DNA of 64,000 nucleotides from Streptomyces meridianus (GCF_023703325.1 NZ_JAMQGM010000049.1:62001-126000), one strand, 5' to 3'. Shown: positions 52,685-62,572, numbered from the stretch's first letter. The notes: generated by a model from the sequence alone, not told the origin. A program made the numbers and translations.

Positions 52685-54369
52685 GCAGCATGGCGCGCAG
52701 CGAGTACGCCTCCGTCTACGGACCGACCGCCGGCGACCGCATCCGGCTGGCCGACACCGGCCTGTGGGTACAGGTCGAGGCGGACGACACCGAGCCCGGT
52801 GAGGAACTCCTCGGCGGCTGCGGCAAGACCGCACGCGACGGCCTGCTCGTGGCCGGCCGTGCACCGCGCGACAGCGCTCTGGACATGGTTGTGCTCGGCG
52901 TGGTCGTCATGGACCCGCTGCTCGGGGTGCGCAAGACCAACATCGGCATCAAGGACGGCAGGATCGTCGGCACGGGCCGGGCCGGAAATCCGCAGACCAA
53001 CGACGGCGTGGAACTCGTCGTCGACTCGCACACGGCGATGATCACCGGTGAGGGGCTCATCGCAACGCCGGGCGTCGTCGACTCCCACGTCCACCTCTCC
53101 AGCCCCGAGGTGGTGCCGGCGGCACTCTCCGCGGGGGTCACGTCGCTGGTCGGCATGGGCATCGGCGGCGTGTGGGACGTCGGGGCAAATCCCGCCCACA
53201 ACCTCCACTCCCTGATCGAGGGCTGGCGCGACGTCCCCATGAACGTGGCGTTCCTCGCCCGGGGTTCGTCCTCCTCGAGGGAACTGCTCGAGCGAGCCGT
53301 CCTGGCCGGCGCCGGCGGGTTCAAGATCCACGAGGACTGGGGGGCCACCCCCCGGATCGTCGACACGTGCCTGGGCGTCGCGGAGGACGCCGACCTGCCC
53401 GTAGCGCTGCACACGGACACCCTCAACGAGTCCGGCTACCTCGCCGACACACTGGACGCCACCGGCGGCCGGACCGTGCACGCCTACCACGTCGAGGGCG
53501 GCGGCGGTCACCCCGACCTGCTCGAGATCGTGTCCCAACCGCACGTGCTCACCTCGTCGACGACGCCCACACTGCCCCTGACACCGGCGACCGTCGCCGA
53601 ACTGCTGCCGATGACGATGACGGTCCACCGAGGCCACCACGGCATCGGCAGCGACGTGTCCATCGCGGCGAGCCGGGTGCGCGAGCACGCGATCGCCGCC
53701 GAGAACGCGCTGCACGACATGGGCGCGATCAGCATCGTCAACTCCGACTCGATGGGCATGGGCCGGATCGCCGAAACCGCGCGCCGCACCTGGCAACTCG
53801 CCCATGTCCAGGCCGAATTGGCGGGGGAGAGCGGCCCCGGCGTGGTCAGCAACGCGCGGGTGCTGCGCTACCTCGCCAAGATCACGCTCAATCCGGCCGT
53901 CGCGCACGGCATGGCCGCACACGTCGGTTCACTGAGCCCCGGCCGGCTCGCCGACATCGTGCTCTGGCAGCCGGCCACCTTCGGGGCCCAACCCGAACTG
54001 GTACTGAAATCCGGCTTCGTGGCCTGGGGCCAGAGTGGATCCGGCTCCGGCTCGACCCGGCTGACACAACCGCGGATCATGAAGCCCTACTTCGGCGGCC
54101 TGGGCGGGGCCCCGCGCAGGCTGTCGACGGTGTTCGTCTCCCGGGCGTCCCTCGACGACCGGCAAGCCGCCGCGGAGCTCCCCCCCGGTGTGCGCTACAC
54201 GGCACTGACCGACAGCCGCGGCCTGACCAGAGCCGACATGACAGGCAACACCGCCGTCCCCCGGGTGACCGTGCCGACCACTGCTGACTCCGTACTGGTG
54301 GAGGGGCGGCCGGTACCCGTCCACCACGCCGCGGAATTGCCACTGACCCGGCTTCAGAATCTGGCCTGA
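52681..54369 (+). CDS. urease-like alpha subunit, divergent
   Basis: ATG 52681, 562 residues (about 567 in classic UreC). Nickel ligands align: H136 and H138 (DSHVH), K215 and H217 (GGFKIHEDWG), H244 (ALHTDTLNE), H270 (AYHVEGG) and D356 (NSDSMGMG). Two differences stand out. The glycine loop after H270 is two residues shorter, and the active-site flap MVCHH reads MTVHR, so the flap cysteine (Cys319 in Klebsiella) is Val315 while the base His is kept as H316. No ureD, E, F or G lies nearby. It may hydrolyse a urea-like amide rather than urea. Confidence 0.9.
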   Translation: MSSMARSEYASVYGPTAGDRIRLADTGLWVQVEADDTEPGEELLGGCGKTARDGLLVAGRAPRDSALDMVVLGVVVMDPLLGVRKTNIGIKDGRIVGTGRAGNPQTNDGVELVVDSHTAMITGEGLIATPGVVDSHVHLSSPEVVPAALSAGVTSLVGMGIGGVWDVGANPAHNLHSLIEGWRDVPMNVAFLARGSSSSRELLERAVLAGAGGFKIHEDWGATPRIVDTCLGVAEDADLPVALHTDTLNESGYLADTLDATGGRTVHAYHVEGGGGHPDLLEIVSQPHVLTSSTTPTLPLTPATVAELLPMTMTVHRGHHGIGSDVSIAASRVREHAIAAENALHDMGAISIVNSDSMGMGRIAETARRTWQLAHVQAELAGESGPGVVSNARVLRYLAKITLNPAVAHGMAAHVGSLSPGRLADIVLWQPATFGAQPELVLKSGFVAWGQSGSGSGSTRLTQPRIMKPYFGGLGGAPRRLSTVFVSRASLDDRQAAAELPPGVRYTALTDSRGLTRADMTGNTAVPRVTVPTTADSVLVEGRPVPVHHAAELPLTRLQNLA

Positions 54370-54385
54370 CCGGGAACGGAGAACC

Positions 54386-56080
54386 ATGCTCGACCTGAAA
54401 CTCGTCAACGCCCGCATCCGCACCGTCGACGACAGCCACCCGCATGCCCGCACCCTCGGTGTGCTGGGCGACCGCATCGTCGGCCTCGACAAGGCGGTCG
54501 GCGACCTCCCCGCCCGCACCACCCTCGACTGCCGGGGAGCCGTCGTCGTTCCCGGGTTCGGCGACGCCCACAACCACATGGCGTGGTTCGGCCAGTCCCT
54601 GGACGAGGTGAACCTCGCACCGGCCCGGTCCCTGAACGACGTGCACCACGCCGTCGCCCGCCGGGCGGCCGAACTGCCCGCCGGTGCCTGGGTGGTGGGC
54701 TCCGGCTACGACGACACCGTCATGGGCGCCCACCCGCACCGCGACGCCCTGGACCGCGCCGCCGGCGGACGGCCGGTGTGGCTCAAACACCGCTCCGGCC
54801 ACATGTCCGCGGTGAGCAGCGAGGTACTGCGCCGCTGCGGAGTGCTGGACGCAAGTGCGACCGAACCCGACGGCGGCGTCGTCGTGCGTGACCGCGACGG
54901 CAGCCCGACCGGGCTGCTCCAGGAGCGCGCGCAGGAGCTGGTGACCGGCCTCGTCATGCCCTACCCGGTCGAGGAACTGGCCCGGGCCCTGGGGAAGGCG
55001 AGCGCCGTCTACGCCTCCGAAGGCCTCACCCATGTCGTCGAGGCCGGTATCGGACGCGGTCTGATCGGCCGGAGCCCCGTCGAAGCCGCCGCCTACCAAC
55101 TTGCCCGCGAACAGGGAGTTTTGCGCACCCGAGTCGAGCTGATGGTGGCCGCCGACAACCTGCACCCGCTCCAGGCCCATCCCGATGACGGCATCACTAC
55201 CGGAATCGACCTCGGCCTTCGTTCGGGATTCGGAGACGAGTGGCTGCGCCTGGGGCCCATGAAGATCTGGCTGGACGGCTCACTGGTCGGGCGCACCGCG
55301 GCGGTCACGGAACCCCTGTGCGGACACGACCACCACAGCGGCATCTACCAGGACGCGCCCGAGGAGATGCGCCGCCGCGTGGTCGATGCGCACCGGGCCG
55401 GCTGGCGGATCGCCGCGCATGCCATCGGCGACGCCGCCGTCGACCTGGCACTCGACACCCTCGAGGAGGCACAGCGCAGCACACCCCGTCCCGACGCGCG
55501 GCACCGGATCGAGCACGCCGCCGTCGTCCGCGACGACCAACTGGCCCGCTTCGCCGAGCTGGGCGTGACACCGGTACCGCAGGCGTACTTCCTGCACGCC
55601 ATCGGCGACACCATGGCACAGGCGCTGGGGCCCGAGCGCACCCCGTGGCTGTACCGGCACGGCTCGTTCCTGCGGCACGGCCTGCGGGTGCCGGGCAGCT
55701 CCGACCGTCCCGTGGCGGCTGGCGCCCCCCTCCTCGGCATGCAGTCGATGGTCGAACGCCTCAGCCGGGACGGACGACTCCTCGGCGCCGACGAACGGGT
55801 GAGCGCCGAACAGGCCCTGCGCGCCTACACGCTGGACGCCGCCTGGGCGAGCCACGACGAACACCGGCGCGGCAGCCTCACCCCCGGCAAGCACGCCGAC
55901 TTCGTCCTGCTGTCCGACGACCCCGTCGGGACATCCGGCGGGCGGATTTCCGCCATCGAGGTCCTGGCCACCTTCGTGGCGGGCGCATGCGTCCACGGAA
56001 CAGACGAACTGGAACACCACGGATCGGTGGACGGCCCCCTTCCCACGGCCGCACCGCCGCACGCAAGGAGCAGCGCATGA
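54386..56080 (+). CDS. YtcJ-type amidohydrolase 2
   Basis: A 564-residue protein 16 bases after the urease-like alpha gene. Motifs: GFGDAHNHMAWFG (HxH), LGPMKIWLDGSLVGRTAAVTEPL, IAAHAIGDAAVDLALDTLE, ARHRIEHAAVV and VPGSSDRPVAAGAPLLG. It is the same family as the amidohydrolase at 47950 but clearly distinct: SSDRP replaces SSDHP. With the urease-like genes and a permease it should catalyse one hydrolytic step of an amide or ureide route. Confidence 0.9.
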   Translation: MLDLKLVNARIRTVDDSHPHARTLGVLGDRIVGLDKAVGDLPARTTLDCRGAVVVPGFGDAHNHMAWFGQSLDEVNLAPARSLNDVHHAVARRAAELPAGAWVVGSGYDDTVMGAHPHRDALDRAAGGRPVWLKHRSGHMSAVSSEVLRRCGVLDASATEPDGGVVVRDRDGSPTGLLQERAQELVTGLVMPYPVEELARALGKASAVYASEGLTHVVEAGIGRGLIGRSPVEAAAYQLAREQGVLRTRVELMVAADNLHPLQAHPDDGITTGIDLGLRSGFGDEWLRLGPMKIWLDGSLVGRTAAVTEPLCGHDHHSGIYQDAPEEMRRRVVDAHRAGWRIAAHAIGDAAVDLALDTLEEAQRSTPRPDARHRIEHAAVVRDDQLARFAELGVTPVPQAYFLHAIGDTMAQALGPERTPWLYRHGSFLRHGLRVPGSSDRPVAAGAPLLGMQSMVERLSRDGRLLGADERVSAEQALRAYTLDAAWASHDEHRRGSLTPGKHADFVLLSDDPVGTSGGRISAIEVLATFVAGACVHGTDELEHHGSVDGPLPTAAPPHARSSA

Positions 56081-57414
56081 AAGACACACAACCGGCCGAC
56101 CGGGGCGCCGCGCCCACGACACCGGCCCCGGCGGTGGTCACCGGCAAGGACGCAGGACGGGTGGCGTTCGCCGCCTTCGTCGGCACCGCCCTGGAGTGGT
56201 ACGACTACTTCCTCTTCGGCACCGCCGCGGCCATCGTCTTCAACACCCTCTACTTCACTACCTTCGACCCGGCCACGGCCACACTCGCCGCCTTCGCCAC
56301 CTTCGGCGTCGGCTTCGCGGCACGCCCGATCGGCGCGGTCGTCTTCGGCTGGCTCGGCGACCGGATAGGCCGGCGGCCCGCCCTGCTCGTCACGGTCGTC
56401 CTGATCGGCGTGTCCACCGGTCTCATCGGTCTGCTGCCGGGCTACGCCTCCATCGGCATAGCCGCACCACTGCTGCTCGTCCTGCTCAGGCTTCTCCAGG
56501 GCACGGCCGTCGGCGGTGAATGGGGCGGCGCGGTCACCCTCGCCGTGGAACACGCGCCCCCGGGTCTGCGGGGCCGGTACGCCGCGCTGCCGCAGGTCGG
56601 ATCCCCCGTCGGGACTCTGCTCTCCTCCGGTGCGTTCGCCCTGGTGCTCCTGCTCCCGAAGGACGACTTCGAGTCCTGGGGCTGGCGTGTGCCGTTCCTG
56701 CTCGCCTTCCCGATGATGCTCGTCGCGCTGTACATCCGGCGGCGCGTGGAGGAATCGCCGCTCTTCGACGAACTGCTCAAGCAGGACGAGCGGGCGAAGA
56801 TCCCGGCGCTCGAGGTGTTCCGGTCCGCCTGGCGGCCCCTCCTGGTCGCCATGGCGTCCGCGCTGCTGGGGGTGGGCGGCTTCTACCTGCTGACCACCTT
56901 CGTGATCAGCTACGGCGCCGACACCCTGGGCCTGTCCCGCGGCCTCATGGTCAACGCCACGCTGGTGGCCGCTGTCGTCGAGGTCGGCGTCATCCTGGTC
57001 GTGGGACGGATCTCGGAGCGGCTGGGCCCCGGCCGGGTCACCCTCTGGGGCGGCCTGGCCAGCGCGGCCTGCGCCTTCCCCGTGTTCTGGCTCATCGACA
57101 CCAGGAGTCCGGTCGCCATCGTCTTCTCGATCGCCGTCGGCATCGCGGTGCTGTCCGTGGCCTACGCGGTGTCCGGCGCACTGCTGACCGAACTGTTCCC
57201 GGCGCGCCTGCGCTACAGCGGTGTGGCTCTTGCCTACAACCTGGCCGGGGCGCTCACCGGCTTCCTGCCGGCCGCGGCGACGGCGCTGCTGAAGGTGAGC
57301 GGCAACGCCTCCTGGCCGGTGGCACTGCTGCTCGTCGGCCTCTCCCTGCTCACCGCGCTCGGGGGTTTCCTCGGGGAGCGGATGCGGGTCAAGGACCCCG
57401 TCGCCACCGGCTGA
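56077..57414 (+). CDS. MHS-type MFS permease
   Basis: Start overlaps the amidohydrolase stop (ATGA), giving 445 residues. The metabolite:H+ symporter pattern is plain: FVGTALEWYDYFLFGTAAAIVFNTLYF in helix 1, FAARPIGAVVFGWLGDRIGRRPALLVTV in the 2-3 loop, LLRLLQGTAVGGEWGGAVTLAVEHAPPGLRG and TELFPARLRYSGVALAYNLAGAL. Such permeases import small acids or osmolytes. It is the uptake step of the urease-like operon. Confidence 0.92.
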   Translation: MKDTQPADRGAAPTTPAPAVVTGKDAGRVAFAAFVGTALEWYDYFLFGTAAAIVFNTLYFTTFDPATATLAAFATFGVGFAARPIGAVVFGWLGDRIGRRPALLVTVVLIGVSTGLIGLLPGYASIGIAAPLLLVLLRLLQGTAVGGEWGGAVTLAVEHAPPGLRGRYAALPQVGSPVGTLLSSGAFALVLLLPKDDFESWGWRVPFLLAFPMMLVALYIRRRVEESPLFDELLKQDERAKIPALEVFRSAWRPLLVAMASALLGVGGFYLLTTFVISYGADTLGLSRGLMVNATLVAAVVEVGVILVVGRISERLGPGRVTLWGGLASAACAFPVFWLIDTRSPVAIVFSIAVGIAVLSVAYAVSGALLTELFPARLRYSGVALAYNLAGALTGFLPAAATALLKVSGNASWPVALLLVGLSLLTALGGFLGERMRVKDPVATG

Positions 57415-57428
57415 TCCCGGCGCGTGCC

Positions 57429-57465
57429 CCGGCTTCCGACCGCACGTTGGCCGGTCGGAGGCCGG
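57429..57465. terminator. hairpin between convergent operons
   Basis: CCGGCTTCCGACCG (57429-57442) pairs with CGGTCGGAGGCCGG (57452-57465) with one G-T pair around a nine-base loop. It lies between the MHS permease and the FAD dehydrogenase, which face each other. Confidence 0.75.
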
Positions 57466-57495
57466 AGGGCCGCGGCAGGCGTCGACCTGTTCCCG

Positions 57496-58869
57496 TCAGG
57501 CCAGCACCTTCCCGGGGTTGAGGATGCCGAGCGGATCGAAGGCCGCCTTGATGTCCCGGTGCAGTCGCGTCCCGAGTGGACCGATCTCCTTCGCGAGCCA
57601 GTCCCGTTTGAGGACGCCGACCCCGTGCTCCCCGGTGATCGTGCCGCCCAGGGACAGCCCGAGCTGCATGATCGCGCCGAACGCCCGCTCCGCTCGTTCC
57701 ACGGCGGCCGGATCGCCGCGGTCGAAGATCACGGTCGGGTGCATGTTGCCGTCCCCCACGTGTCCCGGGCAGGACACGCGTACGCGGTGTTCCGCCGCGA
57801 TCGCGCCGATCCCCTCGACCAGGTCCACCAGCCGCGCGCGGGGCACCGCCACGTCGTCGATCAGGGTGGCGCCGAGCCGCTCGATCGCAGCGTTCACCAG
57901 CCGCCGGGCCTCCATGAGCATCGAGGCCTCGGCCGCGTCGGAGGCCTCGGCGACATCGAGGGCTCCCGCTTCGGCACAGATCCGCCCGATCGCCGTGACG
58001 TCCTCGGCCGCCCGCGGGCCCCGGTCGGACTGCGCGAGCAGCAGTGCCTGCGCTCCCTCGGGCAGACCCATGTCCCGGTAGTCCTGGATCGCGCGCACGG
58101 TCACGGAGTCGAGGAACTCCAGCAACGACGGGCGCAGTCCGGCGGTCATGATCCGCGACGCGGCGCCGAGGGCGTCCGCCGGCGATCCGAACACCGCTGC
58201 TACCGTCAGCGCGGCCTCCGGGGCGGGTCGCAGCGCGAGCGTCGCCCGGGTGATCACCCCGAGGGTTCCCTCCGAGCCGACCAGCAGCCGGGTGAGGTCG
58301 TAGCCGGCAACACCCTTCGCCGTACGGCGTCCGGTGCGCAGGACCTCCCCGCTCGCAGTGACCACCTCGAGGCCGCGGACGAAGTCGCCCGTCACGCCGT
58401 ACTTCACGCAGCACAGTCCGCCCGCGTTCGTGGCGATGTTGCCGCCGATGGTGGACATCTCCCACGACGACGGGTCCGGCGGGTAGTACAGCCCCTTCGC
58501 GGCCACCGCCCTGGACAGCACCGCGTTCACCACGCCCGGTTCCACGACCGCGACCTGGTCCGCCGGGTCGATCTCCAGGATGCCGTCCATCCGCGTCAGG
58601 GCCAGGACGAGGCCGCCGTCGACCGCGTTCGCGGCACCCGACAGCCCGGTCCGTGCGCCCTGGGGCACGACGGGGACGCGGTGGGCGGTCGCGATGCGCA
58701 TCGCCCGCTGCACCTGTTCCGTGGTGGTGGGGCGCAGCACGGCGAGCGGGGCGCCCGACGGGCAGAAGCTCGCCTCGTCGCGGCGGTAGGCGGCCGTCCC
58801 GGCCGGTTCGGTGAGCACCGAGCCGGCGGGGAGCGCGGCGGCGAGTTCGGCCAGGACCCCGTCAGCCAT
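57496..58869 (-). CDS. FAD-linked 2-hydroxyacid dehydrogenase (GlcD/D-lactate type)
   Basis: A 457-residue protein, [21 protein letters not shown]-binding motifs: PVVPQGARTGLSGAANAVDGGLVLALTRMD, PPDPSSWEMSTIGGNIATNAGGLCCVKYG and VGSEGTLGVITRATLAL; the C-terminal domain has CPGHVGDGNMHP and GGTITGEHGVGVLKRDWL. Relatives oxidise lactate or glycolate to the keto acid. As the last gene of the fuconate-type operon it could turn the lactate made by that route into pyruvate. It overlaps the SDR gene by eight bases. Stereospecificity cannot be read. Confidence 0.9.
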   Translation of the reverse strand: MADGVLAELAAALPAGSVLTEPAGTAAYRRDEASFCPSGAPLAVLRPTTTEQVQRAMRIATAHRVPVVPQGARTGLSGAANAVDGGLVLALTRMDGILEIDPADQVAVVEPGVVNAVLSRAVAAKGLYYPPDPSSWEMSTIGGNIATNAGGLCCVKYGVTGDFVRGLEVVTASGEVLRTGRRTAKGVAGYDLTRLLVGSEGTLGVITRATLALRPAPEAALTVAAVFGSPADALGAASRIMTAGLRPSLLEFLDSVTVRAIQDYRDMGLPEGAQALLLAQSDRGPRAAEDVTAIGRICAEAGALDVAEASDAAEASMLMEARRLVNAAIERLGATLIDDVAVPRARLVDLVEGIGAIAAEHRVRVSCPGHVGDGNMHPTVIFDRGDPAAVERAERAFGAIMQLGLSLGGTITGEHGVGVLKRDWLAKEIGPLGTRLHRDIKAAFDPLGILNPGKVLA

Positions 58870-59611
58870 GGGGGACCCGCAATGCGGTCAGTCCGCCGTC
58901 GACCGGGAGCGCGACACCCGTGGTGGCCCCTGCGTCCGGTGACGCCAGCGAGCAGATCGCGTGGGCGACCTCGTCGGAGGTGACCAGGCGGCCGGAGGGC
59001 TGACGGGCCTCGAGGGCCGCGAGTTCGGCGGCCGGGTCGGGCGCGGCGGCGAGCAGTCGCTGCACCCAGGGGGTGTCGGCGGTCCCCGGCAGAACGCAGT
59101 TGACCCGGATGCCGTCGGCGAGGTGGTCCGCCGCCATCGCCAGCGTCAGCGCGTGCACCGCGCCCTTGGAGGCGCTGTAGAGCGCGCGTTGCGGCAGCCC
59201 GGTGACGGCGGCGACGGAGCACGTGTTGACCACCGCGGCGCGACCGGACCGGCGCAGCGCGGGCAGCGCAGCCCGGGTCACGCGCACCGTGCCGAGCACG
59301 TTGACGTCCAGCACCGACCGCCACTCGTCGTCGTCGTTGTCCTCGACAGTGCCCCGCGCGCCCGCTCCGGCGTTGTTCACGACCACGTCGAGGCCGCCGA
59401 ACTCCTCGACGACCGGGCCGACCGCGGCCCGCACCGCGTCGTCGTCGGTGACGTCGCACTCCACGCCGAGCAGCGGTGGACCGGCGCCATCCGGCCGCAG
59501 GTCGAGGCAGGCGACCCGGGCGCCCCGGGAGGCGAGCATCCGCGCCGTGGCGAGCCCGATGCCGGACGCGCCGCCGGTCACCAGGGCGCGTATCCCCGCG
59601 AAGTCGCTCAC
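58862..59611 (-). CDS. SDR dehydrogenase of the fuconate-type pathway
   Basis: GTG 59611 ([19 protein letters not shown]) overlaps the dehydratase stop (GTGA), giving 249 residues. Motifs: [19 protein letters not shown], the Ser in [10 protein letters not shown] and YSASK; the end is [17 protein letters not shown]. By context it probably oxidises 2-keto-3-deoxy-L-fuconate to the 2,4-diketo form, the step before the hydrolase. This role is inferred from neighbours, not from sequence alone. Confidence 0.87.
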   Translation of the reverse strand: MSDFAGIRALVTGGASGIGLATARMLASRGARVACLDLRPDGAGPPLLGVECDVTDDDAVRAAVGPVVEEFGGLDVVVNNAGAGARGTVEDNDDDEWRSVLDVNVLGTVRVTRAALPALRRSGRAAVVNTCSVAAVTGLPQRALYSASKGAVHALTLAMAADHLADGIRVNCVLPGTADTPWVQRLLAAAPDPAAELAALEARQPSGRLVTSDEVAHAICSLASPDAGATTGVALPVDGGLTALRVPHG

Positions 59612-60906
59612 GACTCCGCGCTCCACGCGGCCCCGTCGGGGTAGCGGAACCGGTGCCGCGAGGTCTCGAGGATCTCCGCGCCGCTGCCGGGCTCCTTCGG
59701 CGGCAGGTACCGCCCGCGGCGGGAGCGCACCGGGGCCGCGAAGTGCTCGTGCAGGTGGTCGACGTACTCGATGGTGCGGTCCCGCATCGAGCCGGACACC
59801 GCGACGAAGTCGAACATCGACAGGTGCTGCACCAGTTCGCACAGGCCCACACCGCCGGCGTGCGGGCACACGGGAACGCCGAACTTCGCCGCCAGCAGCA
59901 GGATCGCCACGTTCTCGTTGATGCCGGCCACGCGGGTCGCGTCGAGCTGGAGGACGTCGATCGCCCCGGCCTGCAGCAGCTGCTTGAACACCACCCGGTT
60001 CTGGACGTGTTCGCCGGTGGCGACCCGCATCGGCGCCACGGCGCGGCGGATCGCCGCGTGCCCGAGGACGTCGTCCGGGGACGTCGGCTCCTCGATGAAC
60101 CACGGATCGAACTGCGCCAGGCGCTCGAGCCAGCCGATCGCCTCGGGCACGCTCCAGCGCTGGTTGGCGTCGATCGCGATCCGCACGTCCGGGCCGACGG
60201 CCTCGCGGGCAACGGCGAGGCGGCGCACGTCCTCCTCGACGTCCGCGCCCACCTTGAGCTTGATCAGATCGAAGCCGTCCGCGACGGCCTCGCAGGCGAG
60301 CCGGGCGAGCTTGACGTCGTCGTAGCCGAGCCAGCCGGGCGACGTCGTGTAGGCGGGATATCCCTCGTCCTCCAGGGCGGCGGCCCGCTCGGCCCGTCCG
60401 GGCTCCGCCGCACGCAGCAGGTCCAGGGCCTCGTCCGGGGTGAGCGCGTCGGTGAGGTAGCGCCAGTCGACGAGGCCGACGATCTCCTCGGGCGTCATGC
60501 GGGAGAGGAACCGCCACACCGGCAGGCCGGCGCGCTTGGCGGCGAGGTCCCAGGCGGCGTTCACCACGGCGCCGATGGCCATGTGCATGACGCCCTTCTC
60601 AGGCCCCAGCCAGCGCAGTTGGGAGTCGGCGAGCAACGACCGGGAGAACCCGCCGAGGTCCGCGCACACCTCCTCGACATCACGGCCGACGACCGATCCG
60701 GCCAGCAGCCGGATCGCCGCGCACTGCACCTCGTTGCCGCGCCCGATGGTGAAGGCGAAGCCGTGCCCGTCCGGCCCGTCGTCGGTGCGCAGGGTGACGT
60801 AGGCGGCGGAGTAGTCGGGGTCGGGATTCATCGCGTCGGAGCCGTCGAGTTCCCGGGAGGTGGGGAAGCGGACATCCTCGACAGTGAGGGAAACGATGAC
60901 GCTCAT
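59608..60906 (-). CDS. L-fuconate dehydratase (enolase superfamily)
   Basis: A 432-residue protein, [20 protein letters not shown]. Enolase-superfamily residues: KLKVGA (base Lys), IDANQRW (first metal Asp), [10 protein letters not shown] (second), TGEHVQNR (third) and [15 protein letters not shown] (acid/base His). The N-terminal [26 protein letters not shown] is characteristic of L-fuconate dehydratases. It removes water from L-fuconate to give 2-keto-3-deoxy-L-fuconate. It overlaps both neighbours by four bases. Confidence 0.93.
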   Translation of the reverse strand: MSVIVSLTVEDVRFPTSRELDGSDAMNPDPDYSAAYVTLRTDDGPDGHGFAFTIGRGNEVQCAAIRLLAGSVVGRDVEEVCADLGGFSRSLLADSQLRWLGPEKGVMHMAIGAVVNAAWDLAAKRAGLPVWRFLSRMTPEEIVGLVDWRYLTDALTPDEALDLLRAAEPGRAERAAALEDEGYPAYTTSPGWLGYDDVKLARLACEAVADGFDLIKLKVGADVEEDVRRLAVAREAVGPDVRIAIDANQRWSVPEAIGWLERLAQFDPWFIEEPTSPDDVLGHAAIRRAVAPMRVATGEHVQNRVVFKQLLQAGAIDVLQLDATRVAGINENVAILLLAAKFGVPVCPHAGGVGLCELVQHLSMFDFVAVSGSMRDRTIEYVDHLHEHFAAPVRSRRGRYLPPKEPGSGAEILETSRHRFRYPDGAAWSAES

Positions 60907-61775
60907 GCGGCCTGCTCCTTCTTCGTGCCGGAGGTCATGACCTGCCGCTGCCGCCCGAGTTCCTCGATCTCGAGCTCGACGACGTCACCCGGCTTCAGGT
61001 AGGGGAAGCGTCCGGACATCGCCACGCCCTCGGGCGTTCCGGTGTCGATGACGTCTCCCGGTTCCAGGGCCATGTAGTGACTGAGGTGGTGCACGATGCG
61101 GGCCACCGGGAAGATCATGTCGGCGGTCGTGGAGTCCTGCCGGGGCTCGCCGTTGACCCAGGAGCGCAACCGCAGCGCCTGCGGATCGTCGATTTCGTCG
61201 GCCGGTACGAGCCACGGCCCCAACGGGTTGAAACCGGGGGCGCACTTGCCCTTCGACCACTGGCCGCCGGAGTGCTCGAGCTGCCAGGTCCGTTCGGAGA
61301 GGTCGTTGGCGATGGCGTAGCCGGCGATGTGGCGCAGCGCCTCCTCGGGTGAGGAGAGACGTTCGGCGCGGCGGCCTATGACGACGGCGAGTTCCACCTC
61401 CCAGTCGGTGCGCTCGCTTCCGTCGGGTATCACCGTCTCGTCGTCGGGGCCGGCGAGGGTACCGGGGTGCTTGAAGAACACCACCGGGGCCTTCGGAGGC
61501 TCGGCACCGGACTCGGCCGCGTGGGCCGCGTAGTTGAGGCCGACGCAGATCACCGCCGCGGGACGGGCGACCGGGGGGCCCACCCGCAGGCCGTCGTCCG
61601 AGACGCGGGGCAGTGCGCCTTGTTCCAGGGCCTTCCTGACGCGGTCGATTCCACCGCCCGCGAGGAACGCTCCGTCGATGTCGGGGGTCACGCCGCTCAG
61701 GTCGTGGACCATGCCGTCGGCGGTGCGCACGGCGGGGCGTTCGGATCCGGGGGGGCCCAGACGCATCAGCTGCAC
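60903..61775 (-). CDS. fumarylacetoacetate-hydrolase-type 2,4-diketo-3-deoxy-L-fuconate hydrolase
   Basis: GTG 61775 ([16 protein letters not shown]) is four bases after AAGGAG; ATG 61766 is possible. The 290-residue protein matches the FAH family: [35 protein letters not shown], the metal Glu pair in [40 protein letters not shown] and [12 protein letters not shown]. In the known non-phosphorylative fucose route this type of enzyme splits the diketo acid into pyruvate and lactate. It overlaps the dehydratase by four bases. Confidence 0.9.
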   Translation of the reverse strand: MQLMRLGPPGSERPAVRTADGMVHDLSGVTPDIDGAFLAGGGIDRVRKALEQGALPRVSDDGLRVGPPVARPAAVICVGLNYAAHAAESGAEPPKAPVVFFKHPGTLAGPDDETVIPDGSERTDWEVELAVVIGRRAERLSSPEEALRHIAGYAIANDLSERTWQLEHSGGQWSKGKCAPGFNPLGPWLVPADEIDDPQALRLRSWVNGEPRQDSTTADMIFPVARIVHHLSHYMALEPGDVIDTGTPEGVAMSGRFPYLKPGDVVELEIEELGRQRQVMTSGTKKEQAA

Positions 61776-61867
61776 GGTTCTCCTTCGTGTCTCCGTCAAA
61801 GGGGGGTTGTGGTCGTGTCGCTTCGCTCGGTCGGGGGATGGCAGGGGTGGGCGGGCCGGGCTCCGGA

Positions 61868-62572
61868 TCAGGAGCTGTCGGATACCGGCAGCAGCCGCTC
61901 GTAGAGGGCGGTCTCGAGATGTCCGCGCATGGCGGCTTCCGCGGCCTGCGGATCTCCCGCGAGGATGGCGTCGGTGATCGAGCGGTGTTCGTCGAGCGTC
62001 TGCAGGCCGATGCCCCGGTTGTAGGAGAGCCGGAAGACGTGCAGGTGGCAGTGGGTGCGCTCGAACGCCTGACGGACCTGGGCACTGCCGGCCAACTCGG
62101 CCACCAGGACGTGGAAGCGGGTGTCGTGAGCCGTCAGCGCCTTGTAGGCGTCGTAGGTGGTGTCGCGGGGCGCGTCGCACGATCCCATCTCCGCGCGGAG
62201 CCGTTCACGTCCTTCGTCGCTCAGCCGCTCGGCGGCCCGGGCCGCGGCCCACGGCTCGAGGAGAAGCCGGAACTGGTAGAGGTCCTCGAGCTGTTCACGG
62301 TTGAGCAGCGGGGTGGTCCGGTACCCGCGCAGCGGTTCCTTGACGACCAGTTCCGCCGACTCCAGGCGTGCCAGGGCCTCCCGCACGGGCGTCGGTGAGA
62401 CCCCCAACTGCCGGGCCAGGCCGTCGATGGAGACCCGGGCGCCGGGCTCGATGGCGTGGTCCATGATCAGCGCCTTGATCGCTTCATGGACGTCGTCCGC
62501 GAGCATCTGGCGTCTCGGCAGCGGCGTCACGGGCGCTCGGCCGCCCGCCTCGTTCGTCGGTGCCCCGTTCAT
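61868..62572 (-). CDS. GntR/FCD family regulator of the fuconate-type operon
   Basis: ATG 62572 (MNGAPTNEAGGRAPVTPLPR) after GGGAGAG gives 234 residues. The winged helix is LADDVHEAIKALIMDHAIEPGARVSIDGLARQLGVSPTPVREALARLESAELVVKEPLRGY; the FCD domain carries DLYQFRLLLEPWAA, HDTRFHVLVAELAG and LDEHRSITDAILAGD, with metal-binding Asp and His. It heads the operon, 92 bases before the hydrolase, and diverges from the Nramp-type gene; a palindrome lies between. Confidence 0.92.
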   Translation of the reverse strand: MNGAPTNEAGGRAPVTPLPRRQMLADDVHEAIKALIMDHAIEPGARVSIDGLARQLGVSPTPVREALARLESAELVVKEPLRGYRTTPLLNREQLEDLYQFRLLLEPWAAARAAERLSDEGRERLRAEMGSCDAPRDTTYDAYKALTAHDTRFHVLVAELAGSAQVRQAFERTHCHLHVFRLSYNRGIGLQTLDEHRSITDAILAGDPQAAEAAMRGHLETALYERLLPVSDSS

